NCBI GenBank assembly: GCA_947380915.1
Contig: CANCSY010000233.1
Location: 1-5,153 of the forward strand
DNA length: 5,153 bases
From: Beijerinckiaceae bacterium
GTDB lineage: Bacteria; Pseudomonadota; Alphaproteobacteria; Rhizobiales; Beijerinckiaceae
Direction: 5' to 3'
Position 1 is the first letter of the stretch. Each line of letters starts with the position of its first letter. This document shows positions 1 to 5,045 of the stretch, piece after piece. The translations under genes and the position numbers were made by a program. Below the pieces are notes generated by a model that did not search any database, was not told the DNA's origin, and was given only the letters and a program-made list of their open reading frames with translations.

Positions 1-149
1 TGCAATTGATGGCCAAGCTCTATGGCGAGGCCTATCACGCCTCCAACGCCACGCGCGATCTGCGCAATGCGGTGCTGGGCGCACGCACCCAGAAAGAGGC
101 GATGGAATCCATGGCCTGGCTCTACGATCCCCCGCCCATCGGCGAGTGA
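1..149 (+). CDS. C-terminal end of a probable FAD-dependent aromatic monooxygenase (5' partial)
   Basis: An open frame enters from the left edge (first full codon at 3) and ends at TGA 147-149, giving the last 48 residues of a protein. The visible tail begins QLMAKLYGEAYHA, continues RDLRNAVLG and ends MAWLYDPPPIGE. A YHA-RDLRN-MAWLYD pattern resembles the C-terminus of group A flavin monooxygenases such as salicylate and 3-hydroxybenzoate hydroxylases, whose final helix often ends in a WLYGYD-like motif. These enzymes use NAD(P)H and O2 to hydroxylate the ring. The FAD-binding GxGxxG and the DG and GD motifs would lie outside the window, so the family call rests on a short tail and on the gentisate dioxygenase further down. 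The next gene starts 26 bases after this stop, so the two are probably cotranscribed. That a coding region ends here is clear; the family is moderately likely at best. Confidence 0.5.
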   Translation, partial: QLMAKLYGEAYHASNATRDLRNAVLGARTQKEAMESMAWLYDPPPIGE

Positions 150-175
150 GCGAAACATCAACGCGAGGAAACACG

Positions 176-910
176 ATGACGGCTCACGCCTCCAATTCCG
201 ATGCGCTGTTGCGCGCGCAAGTCGCCGCCACAACGCGCCTGCTGGTGATGGAAGGCCTGCTCGATTATTCGGGCCATGTGGCGGTGCGCGCGCCCGGCCG
301 TGACGCCTTCTTCATCCAGCCCGCGCTCGAGCCACGCTCGGACGTTTCGCCCGAGTGCATGCTGCTCATCGGCTTCGACGGCAAGGTGATCGAGGGCGAC
401 GCCCGCCCGCCCGTGGAGATCGCGATCCATATCGAGATCTTCAAGGCGCGGCCCGATGTGGAGGCCATCGTCCACAGCCATATGGAGCTGGCGATCTGGT
501 TCACCATGATGGAGGGCGTGCAGCTCGTGCCCATGCGCGCCCGCTCCATCCGCTGGCGCAGCGGCATCCCCATGGACATGGACCCCAGCCACATCAAGAC
601 AGTCCAGCAGGGCCAGACCCTCGCGCGCACGCTGGGGCCCCACCACGCCGCCCTCATGCGCGCCCATGGGCTCGTGCTGACGGCGGAATCCCTGCCAGCC
701 CTGCTGGTCGACGCCGTGCATTTCGACGAGAACGCCCGCGCCCAGATGCAGGTGCTGCAAGCCGGCAAGACGCCCCTGCCGCTCACCGACGCCGAACTCG
801 AGCAGATCGACCGCCACGAAATGCGCGAATTCCATGTCGGCAAGCTCTGGTCCTACTACGTCCGCAAGGGCGTCAAGCAGAACGCCATCCCCGCCGACTG
901 GGACATCTGA
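176..910 (+). CDS. class II aldolase/adducin family protein, possible hydroxyaromatic-acid decarboxylase
   Basis: This encodes a 244-residue protein, a typical length for a single class II aldolase/adducin domain. The family binds a divalent metal through one acidic residue and three histidines. Here these are probably Glu81 (PPVEIAIH), His100 and His102 (VHSHME) and His164 (LMRAHGLVL), so the metal site looks intact. The N-terminal GHVAVRAPGRDAFFIQP stretch (33-49) corresponds to the family's GNISxR phosphate-binding region but is altered, with Gly-His in place of Gly-Asn. That argues against a simple sugar-phosphate aldolase. In aromatic catabolic clusters, relatives include decarboxylases of dihydroxyphthalate or hydroxylated p-cumate ring products, and the C-terminal LWSYYVRKG is compatible with them. 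The start at ATG 176 is preferred because GAGGAA (165-170) lies 5 nt upstream. An in-frame GTG at 146 overlapping the previous stop has no ribosome binding site. The exported binding-protein gene follows after 31 nt. The fold call is firm; the substrate is inferred from context. Confidence 0.88.
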   Translation: MTAHASNSDALLRAQVAATTRLLVMEGLLDYSGHVAVRAPGRDAFFIQPALEPRSDVSPECMLLIGFDGKVIEGDARPPVEIAIHIEIFKARPDVEAIVHSHMELAIWFTMMEGVQLVPMRARSIRWRSGIPMDMDPSHIKTVQQGQTLARTLGPHHAALMRAHGLVLTAESLPALLVDAVHFDENARAQMQVLQAGKTPLPLTDAELEQIDRHEMREFHVGKLWSYYVRKGVKQNAIPADWDI

Positions 911-929
911 AACAGCGACCCCGATCCCG

Positions 930-935
930 AAAGGA
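930..935 (+). promoter_or_regulatory. ribosome binding site fixing the binding-protein start
   Basis: AAAGGA lies 6 nt before ATG 942. The frame is open further upstream to 834 inside the aldolase gene, but only the 942 start gives both a ribosome binding site and a clean N-terminal signal peptide. Confidence 0.7.
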
Positions 936-941
936 CAGATC

Positions 942-1898
942 ATGCAGACTTTCACCAGGCTCGCGCTTTCCGCCGCCTTCGCCACGCTCATCGCCCTGCC
1001 CGCCTTCGCGCAGGACAAACTGAAGGTCGCCGTCGGCCAGCGCGGCGTGTGGGAAAACTCGGTTTCGGAACTGGGCCAGGATGCCGGGATCTTCAAGAAG
1101 CACGGCCTCCAGCTTGAAGTGCTCTACACCCAGGGCGGCGGCGAGACCCAGCAGGCCGTGATCTCCGGCAGCGTGGATCTGGGCATCGGGGTCGGGACCT
1201 ACGGCGTCATGGGCGCATTCTCCAAGGGCGCCCCCGTGCGCATCCTCGGCGCCACCATGACCGGCTATTACGAATTCTGGTATGTGCCCGCGACCTCGCC
1301 CCTCAAGACCATGAAGGACGCCGAGGGCAAGACCATGGCCTATTCGACCACGGGCTCCTCCACGCAGGTCATGGTCATGGCGCTCTCCAAGATGGCGGGC
1401 GTCACCACAAAGCCCACCGCCACCGGCAGCCCGCCCGCCACCTTCACCCAGGTGATGAGCGGCCAGGTGGACATCGGCTGGACCGCCCCGCCCCTGATGC
1501 TGGACGCGCTGGAGAGCGGGCGCATCCGCGTGCTCGCCAAGGGCGACGAAGTCCCCGAATTCCGCAACCAGCCCGTGCGTGTGATCCTCGCCAACGCAGG
1601 CTCGCTGGAGAAGAACGCCGACGCCATGGCCCGCTACATGGCCGCCTATCGGGAGACCATCGAGTGGCTCTGGTCGAGCCCTGACGCCATCAAGGCCTAT
1701 GCCAAATGGGCCGAGGTCTCCGACCAGATCGCGATCCGCACCCGCGACGAATTCGTGCAGAAGGAACGCGCCAATCCCGACAAGATGGCGGGAATCGCGG
1801 ACATGAACGAGGACGCGGTGAAGCTGAAATTCATCCCCGCGCCCCTGACAAAGGAGCAGCTGGCCACTCTCGTTCAGTTGCAAACCTCAAAAAAGTGA
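942..1898 (+). CDS. NMT1/THI5-type ABC transporter periplasmic substrate-binding protein
   Basis: This is a 318-residue exported protein. Residues 1-23 form a Sec signal peptide: a short polar start with one Arg, a hydrophobic core (LALSAAFATLIALP) and an AFA|QD cleavage site. The mature part matches the NMT1/THI5 (TauA/SsuA-like) solute-binding fold. Supporting blocks are GIFKKHGLQLEV (49-60), a GGGETQQAVISGSVDLGIG block (65-83, the classic binding-cleft region), LKTMKDAEGKTMAYSTTGSS (121-140) starting lobe 2, and VMSGQVDIGWTAPP (171-184). In the periplasm it would bind a small organic solute and hand it to an ABC permease. Related proteins serve sulfonates, pyrimidine precursors and aromatic acids such as phthalates. 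No permease or ATPase gene lies nearby on the right, so partners must be upstream of the window or elsewhere. The hydroxyaromatic decarboxylase and gentisate neighbours suggest an aromatic acid ligand, which is an inference. A cytosolic decarboxylase of the same fold is unlikely given the signal peptide. Confidence 0.9.
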   Translation: MQTFTRLALSAAFATLIALPAFAQDKLKVAVGQRGVWENSVSELGQDAGIFKKHGLQLEVLYTQGGGETQQAVISGSVDLGIGVGTYGVMGAFSKGAPVRILGATMTGYYEFWYVPATSPLKTMKDAEGKTMAYSTTGSSTQVMVMALSKMAGVTTKPTATGSPPATFTQVMSGQVDIGWTAPPLMLDALESGRIRVLAKGDEVPEFRNQPVRVILANAGSLEKNADAMARYMAAYRETIEWLWSSPDAIKAYAKWAEVSDQIAIRTRDEFVQKERANPDKMAGIADMNEDAVKLKFIPAPLTKEQLATLVQLQTSKK

Positions 1899-1910
1899 AG
1901 CAAGACACCA

Positions 1911-1948
1911 CCTTATGCCGGGCCGCCAAACGCCGCCCGGCCATAAGG
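1911..1948 (+). promoter_or_regulatory. intergenic stem-loop upstream of the DoxX gene
   Basis: Arm CCTTATGCCGGGC (1911-1923) pairs with GCCCGGCCATAAGG (1935-1948) as 13 base pairs with a single bulged C near 1941 and an 11-nt loop. It starts 13 nt after the binding-protein stop and ends within the G-run (1947-1951) that serves as ribosome binding site for ATG 1959. No T-run follows, so it does not look like an intrinsic terminator. Likely roles are protecting the 3' end of the upstream binding-protein message or damping translation of the DoxX gene; both are inferred from position. Confidence 0.65.
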
Positions 1949-1958
1949 GGGAAGACCT

Positions 1959-2426
1959 ATGAAAACGCCACCGGGCCAGGAGCCCGCACTCTTCATTCCA
2001 CGCCTGCGCCGCTTCTATGATTTCGCCATCCCCCTGTCATGGGTGGTGGTGCGGTTCGGGGTCGGCTGGAACCTTGCGGTGCATGGCTACGGCAAGTGGC
2101 TGCGCGGCATGGAGGCCCAGACCAAGACCCTGAACGTCACCATGCCCTGGATGGAGGAATATAATTACTTCATCTCCCATCTGCTGCTGGTGGTGGAAGG
2201 CGTCGGCGGGCTTTGCATCATCCTTGGCCTGTTCACGCGTTTCTTCGCGGCGGCCAACGCCATTGAAATGGCTTTCCTGACCTTCGTCATCTACTGGGGC
2301 AATGGCTTCAGCTGGCTCAACAAGGGCTACGAATTCGTTCTGCTCTGGGGCTTCATGTGCCTGGCCATCGCCTTGCGCGGGGGCGGGCCATGGTCGGCGG
2401 ACCGGCTGCTGGGCAAGGAACTCTGA
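1959..2426 (+). CDS. DoxX family membrane protein
   Basis: This is a 155-residue integral membrane protein with four predicted helices at about 22-45, 70-91, 94-113 and 123-140, the size and topology of DoxX/DoxD-like proteins. Family landmarks are visible: RFGVGWNLAVHGYGKW in helix 1 (32-47), VEGVGGLCIILGLFTRFFAAANAIEMA spanning helices 2-3 (79-105, with the Glu-x3-Gly and GLxTR pattern), and GYEFVLLWG opening helix 4, followed by a GGGPWSADRLL tail (141-151). The best known relative is the DoxD subunit of archaeal thiosulfate:quinone oxidoreductase. Bacterial DoxX proteins are mostly uncharacterised and are often found beside redox or aromatic-degradation genes. The ribosome binding site is the purine run GGGGGAAG (1947-1954), partly folded into the upstream hairpin. 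Its role here is unknown; a membrane redox or quinone-linked partner of the pathway oxygenases is only a guess. Confidence 0.85.
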   Translation: MKTPPGQEPALFIPRLRRFYDFAIPLSWVVVRFGVGWNLAVHGYGKWLRGMEAQTKTLNVTMPWMEEYNYFISHLLLVVEGVGGLCIILGLFTRFFAAANAIEMAFLTFVIYWGNGFSWLNKGYEFVLLWGFMCLAIALRGGGPWSADRLLGKEL

Positions 2427-2434
2427 AAAAACGC

Positions 2435-2463
2435 CGGTCGGCGCGCGAAAGCGTTGCCGACCG
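2435..2463 (+). terminator. GC-rich hairpin after the DoxX gene, possible terminator
   Basis: CGGTCGGC (2435-2442) pairs perfectly with GCCGACCG (2456-2463). Inside it, CGC-GAAA-GCG (2444-2453) forms a second short stem capped by a GNRA-type tetraloop. It begins 9 nt past the DoxX stop. The + strand has no T-run after it, whereas an A6 run (2426-2431) lies before it, so it matches the intrinsic-terminator pattern better on the - strand. It may still act as a 3' end or stabilising structure for the upstream operon. Whether it stops + strand transcription cannot be judged from sequence alone. Confidence 0.5.
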
Positions 2464-2469
2464 CGCGGC

Positions 2470-2498
2470 TTCACACTAATGTGTAGAGAACTAAGAAT
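2470..2498 (+). promoter_or_regulatory. candidate sigma70-like promoter for the MFS gene with overlapping palindrome
   Basis: TTCACA (2470-2475, five of six matches to TTGACA) and AAGAAT (2493-2498, four of six to TATAAT) are separated by 17 nt. The stretch 2470-2510 is markedly more AT-rich than its surroundings. An inverted repeat ACAC-TAAT-GTGT (2473-2484) overlaps the -35 hexamer, as expected of a repressor operator. This would give the transporter its own start about 30 nt before the coding region. It is a sequence-pattern call only. Confidence 0.4.
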
Positions 2499-2531
2499 AG
2501 AGATTCCCGCAGTTCCCCAGGAGTTATCCGC

Positions 2532-3791
2532 ATGAGCGCAGTGGCGACCGCCCCCGACATCGAGACCAAGCGTTCGTTCAACGAAGTCTGGCTCATCACC
2601 ATCGGTCATGCCCTGACGCACTGGTATCCGGCGACCTTCTATGTGCTCGCCCCTGTCATCGGCCTTGAACTTGGCCTGTCCTATACGCAGATCGCCTCGA
2701 TCACGGCGGCGCAGGCTTTCGCGGGCGCCCTGTCGAATGTACCCGGCGGCATGGTGGTCGACTCTGTGGGTCGCAAGGGCCTGCTGATGGCGCTCTCCCT
2801 CGCCTGGATCGGCGTCCCCTACATGATCATGGCCTTCACCCACGCATATTGGATGCTGCTGGCCTGCGCGGTTCTCATCGGCGTCGGCAACACCATCTGG
2901 CATCCCACGGCGATCCCGACGCTCGCCAATCGCTTCCCCGACCGCAAGGGTCTCGTCGTGTCGATCCATGGCATGGGCGGCAATGTGGGCGATGCGGTTG
3001 CGCCTTTGCTGGCGGGCGTGCTGCTGAGCAGCGTGGTGGTGGGCGGCGTCGCCTTCGATTTCAACTTCACCTGGCGGCAGGTGATGATCTTCAATGTCGT
3101 GCCGGGCATCGTCATGGCCGTGGCGATCTTCTGGCTGCTGGGCAAGCTCCAGATGGACGGCAAGGCCAAGGGCGCGGCGGACAAGGGCATCGGCTTTCAG
3201 GGCGTGCTGAAAGGCTTCGGCGGCCTGCTGAAGAACCGCACCATGATGCTGCTGGCGATCAGCTCCTCGTTCCGGTCCATGACCCAGAGTTCCCTGATGG
3301 TCTTCGTGCCGCTCTATCTCGCCAACACCATGGGCTATTCGCCCTGGGCCATCGGCGCCTCCATGATGGCCCTGCAACTGGCGGGCTTCGTCGCCTCGCC
3401 GGTCGCGGGCTCCATGTCGGACAAGATCGGCCCGCGCAGCATCATGATGTCGAGCATGGCCATGACGGCGGTGGTCATCGCCATGATGATCTTCACCGGC
3501 GGCACGCCCTTCTTCGTCTTCTTCGTGGCGGTGCTGGGCTTCTTCCTCTTCGCCATCCGCGCGGTGTTGCAGGCCTGGACCCTGGACGCCACCCCCAAGG
3601 GCATGGGCGGCTCGGCCATCGGCCTGCTCTTCGGCTTTCAGGCGGTGGGCAGCTCCATCGGTCTGGTCATCTGCGGCCAGCTCGCCGACACTTTCGGGCT
3701 CATCACGACCTTCTACTTCATGGCCGGAACCATCGTGCTCGCCAACATGTTCGTTTTCGTGATCGGCAAGCCGGACGCGCAGAGCGCCTGA
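2532..3791 (+). CDS. MFS transporter, Fsr-like, 12 transmembrane helices
   Basis: This is a 419-residue major facilitator protein with two six-helix halves (helices at about 20-45, 54-76, 83-101, 104-125, 143-166, 184-204, then 236-262, 272-294, 302-322, 324-345, 357-382 and 390-412) joined by a Lys/Gly-rich cytoplasmic loop (205-235). MFS motif A is present between helices 2 and 3 as G73-MVV-D77-SV-G80-R81-K82, with a weaker copy in the second half (GSMSDKIGPR, 293-302). The segment WHPTAIPTLANRF (123-135) followed by SIHGMGGNVGDAVAPLLAG (144-162) resembles the HP...GGN.G...GPLL signature of the fosmidomycin-resistance (Fsr) group rather than the usual aromatic acid:H+ symporter (AAHS) group. 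Two histidines (26 and 30) lie in helix 1. AGGAG (2519-2523) stands 8 nt before ATG 2532. Position between pathway genes suggests movement of an aromatic acid or intermediate. The sequence does not settle import versus export, nor the substrate. Confidence 0.92.
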   Translation: MSAVATAPDIETKRSFNEVWLITIGHALTHWYPATFYVLAPVIGLELGLSYTQIASITAAQAFAGALSNVPGGMVVDSVGRKGLLMALSLAWIGVPYMIMAFTHAYWMLLACAVLIGVGNTIWHPTAIPTLANRFPDRKGLVVSIHGMGGNVGDAVAPLLAGVLLSSVVVGGVAFDFNFTWRQVMIFNVVPGIVMAVAIFWLLGKLQMDGKAKGAADKGIGFQGVLKGFGGLLKNRTMMLLAISSSFRSMTQSSLMVFVPLYLANTMGYSPWAIGASMMALQLAGFVASPVAGSMSDKIGPRSIMMSSMAMTAVVIAMMIFTGGTPFFVFFVAVLGFFLFAIRAVLQAWTLDATPKGMGGSAIGLLFGFQAVGSSIGLVICGQLADTFGLITTFYFMAGTIVLANMFVFVIGKPDAQSA

Positions 3792-3792
3792 C

Positions 3793-3810
3793 CCTTGCTT
3801 TGACGCAAGG
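3793..3810 (+). repeat. small inverted repeat just after the MFS stop
   Basis: CCTTGC (3793-3798) and GCAAGG (3805-3810) form a 6-bp stem with a TTTGAC loop, beginning one base after the stop codon and 11 nt before the intrinsic terminator. It probably adds to 3' end structure. Confidence 0.5.
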
Positions 3811-3821
3811 ACGCCAAGACG

Positions 3822-3852
3822 CAGCCTCCCCAAAAGGGAGGCTGTTTTCTTT
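3822..3852 (+). terminator. intrinsic (rho-independent) terminator of the MFS gene
   Basis: CAGCCTCCC (3822-3830) pairs perfectly over 9 bp with GGGAGGCTG (3836-3844) around a CAAAA loop, and TTTTCTTT (3845-3852) follows directly. This is the clearest terminator in the window. It marks the end of the upstream transcription unit and implies that the dioxygenase gene needs its own promoter. Confidence 0.93.
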
Positions 3853-3879
3853 GCGAGGCTGCGGGCGCAATGCTAGACT
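3851..3879 (+). promoter_or_regulatory. candidate promoter of the gentisate dioxygenase gene
   Basis: TTGCGA (3851-3856) and TAGACT (3874-3879) are spaced by 17 nt, each with four of six matches to the sigma70 consensus. This form is common at alphaproteobacterial housekeeping promoters. The -35 hexamer overlaps the last two T of the terminator's T-run, so one unit ends exactly where the next begins. Transcription would start near 3886, leaving a leader of about 60 nt. Confidence 0.55.
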
Positions 3880-3891
3880 GGCGACCACATT

Positions 3892-3899
3892 CGATATCG
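3892..3899. repeat. 8-bp perfect palindrome CGATATCG in the gtdA leader
   Basis: CGATATCG lies just downstream of the expected transcription start of the dioxygenase gene. It could be half of an operator, but an 8-bp palindrome alone is weak evidence. Confidence 0.3.
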
Positions 3900-3910
3900 G
3901 GACAAATTCA

Positions 3911-3934
3911 ATCAGGGCAACCTGATCATCAGGG
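3911..3934 (+). promoter_or_regulatory. alternating ATCAGG/CCTGAT blocks in the gtdA leader (operator or translational switch)
   Basis: ATCAGGG (3911-3917) recurs at 3928-3934, and the complementary CCTGAT (3921-3926) lies between the copies. The first pair can form a 6-bp hairpin closed by a GCAA (GNRA) loop. The second pair makes a perfect 13-bp DNA palindrome, CCTGATCATCAGG (3921-3933), just 13 bases before the ATG. As RNA the two pairings exclude each other. The position suits a repressor operator downstream of the promoter, or an RNA element controlling ribosome access. Neither role is shown by the sequence itself. Confidence 0.45.
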
Positions 3935-3936
3935 AT

Positions 3937-3940
3937 GGAG
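3937..3940 (+). promoter_or_regulatory. ribosome binding site deciding the gtdA start
   Basis: GGAG lies 6 nt before ATG 3947. The alternative in-frame ATG at 3935 has AGGG touching it with no spacer, too close to work, so 3947 is chosen. Confidence 0.65.
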
Positions 3941-3946
3941 CTTCCC

Positions 3947-4993
3947 ATGCAAACCGCCGTTGCTGAAGGCGTCGCCGCGACCCGCCAGAAATACTACGAG
4001 ACCCTTGCTCCCCAGTCCCTCGCGCCCCTCTGGGAAGTGCTGAAAGGACTGGTCCCCACCGAGCCCAAGAGCAAATTCGCCCCCCATGTCTGGCAATTCG
4101 CCAAGACCAAGCCGCTGCTGATGGCGGCGGGCGGTCTGCTGACCGCCGAAGAGGCGGAGCGCCGCGTGCTGGTGCTCGAAAACCCGGCCATGCCCGGCGG
4201 CTCGCGCATCACCGCCACCATGTATGCGGGCCTCCAGCTCATCATGCCCGGCGAGGTCGCCCCCGCTCATCGCCATACGGCTTCGGCCCTGCGCATGGTG
4301 CTCGAAGGCAACGGCGGCTTCACCGCGGTTGCTGGCGAGAAGACCACCATGGCGCGCGGCGATTTCATCATCACCCCCAGCATGGGCTGGCATGACCACG
4401 GGCAGGAAAATCACTCGCCGGTCATCTGGGTCGATGGCCTCGACCTGCATATGGTCAATTTCTACGAGGCGGCGTTCATGGACCACATGAACGACAAGAG
4501 CCAGATCCTGACCAAGGCCGAAGGCCAGTCGGTGAGCGAATATGGCTCGGGGCTCGGCCCCATGGCGCCCCATTCGCCCTTCGGCCTGACCACGCCGATC
4601 TTCAACTATTCCTACGCCCGCAGCCGCCCCGCCCTCATGCAGGTGGCCGAGAACACCCAGCCCGACGCCCATCTGGGCTATGCGCTGCGCTACCTGAACC
4701 CGCAGACCGGCGACTGGGCCATGCCTACCATCGCCGCCTGGCTGTCCCACCTGCCCAAGGGGCTGGAGACCAAACCCATCCGCGCCACCGATGGCCAGAC
4801 CATCGTGGTGCTGGAAGGCGAACTGACCCTGGAACTCGACGGCAAGACCTTCACCGCTGGCGAAAGCGATGTGGTGGGCGTGCCGGCCTGGGTCTGGAAA
4901 AAGGTGCGGGCGTCGAAGGACGCGATCTACTTCACCTTCTCGGACCGCAGCGCGCAGGAGAAGCTGGGGATCTATCGGGAAGAACGTCAGTAG
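3947..4993 (+). CDS. gtdA: gentisate 1,2-dioxygenase (bicupin ring-cleavage dioxygenase)
   Basis: This is a 348-residue cytoplasmic bicupin enzyme that uses Fe(II) and O2 to cleave gentisate to maleylpyruvate. The N-terminal cupin (about 93-165) carries PGEVAPAHRHTASALRMVLEG (101-121) and a GWHDHG motif (147-152), giving metal ligands His108, His110 and His149, with Arg116 and His151 as likely substrate or acid-base residues. The C-terminal cupin (about 280-335; VVLEGELTLELDGKTF, then GVPAWVWKKVRA) has no histidine triad, as is usual in this family. Length and end-to-end motif order match gentisate dioxygenases. Close relatives of the same fold cleave salicylate or 1-hydroxy-2-naphthoate. From my recollection of the salicylate 1,2-dioxygenase work, its Trp104 aligns with Tyr93 here, favouring gentisate, though Gly95 at the neighbouring position matches its Gly106. 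The gene has its own promoter after a terminator. Maleylpyruvate isomerase and fumarylpyruvate hydrolase are not in view. Confidence 0.93.
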   Translation: MQTAVAEGVAATRQKYYETLAPQSLAPLWEVLKGLVPTEPKSKFAPHVWQFAKTKPLLMAAGGLLTAEEAERRVLVLENPAMPGGSRITATMYAGLQLIMPGEVAPAHRHTASALRMVLEGNGGFTAVAGEKTTMARGDFIITPSMGWHDHGQENHSPVIWVDGLDLHMVNFYEAAFMDHMNDKSQILTKAEGQSVSEYGSGLGPMAPHSPFGLTTPIFNYSYARSRPALMQVAENTQPDAHLGYALRYLNPQTGDWAMPTIAAWLSHLPKGLETKPIRATDGQTIVVLEGELTLELDGKTFTAGESDVVGVPAWVWKKVRASKDAIYFTFSDRSAQEKLGIYREERQ

Positions 4994-5045
4994 GGGGCGG
5001 GGTAAAAGAAGTTTTGGGTCATAGAATTTGATTCAACTGCAAGCA

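Noticed and set aside
146..175. GTG start at 146 overlapping the previous stop, which would add 10 residues to the class II aldolase protein.
   Set aside because: No ribosome binding site before it, while ATG 176 has GAGGAA at ideal spacing.
158..1096. A 312-codon open frame on the - strand opposite the class II aldolase gene.
   Set aside because: Antisense shadow of a gene with clear family motifs; His/Gly/Asp-rich composition and no domain.
873..1883. A 336-codon open frame on the - strand opposite the binding-protein gene.
   Set aside because: Antisense shadow; low-complexity Gly/His/Asp-rich translation with no motif.
2037..3833. A 598-codon open frame on the - strand opposite the DoxX and MFS genes.
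   Set aside because: It runs antisense through two well-supported membrane proteins and their intergenic region. It is very rich in His, Gly, Asp and Arg, as expected of a GC-rich antisense shadow, and it has no recognisable domain.
2849..3925. A 358-codon + strand frame within and past the MFS gene.
   Set aside because: Arg/His/Gly-rich out-of-frame reading of the MFS gene that also runs through the intrinsic terminator.
3935..3946. ATG at 3935 as an alternative gtdA start.
   Set aside because: The purine run AGGG abuts the codon with no spacer; ATG 3947 has GGAG 6 nt upstream.
3929..4750. A 273-codon open frame on the - strand opposite gtdA.
   Set aside because: Antisense shadow of a strongly supported dioxygenase.
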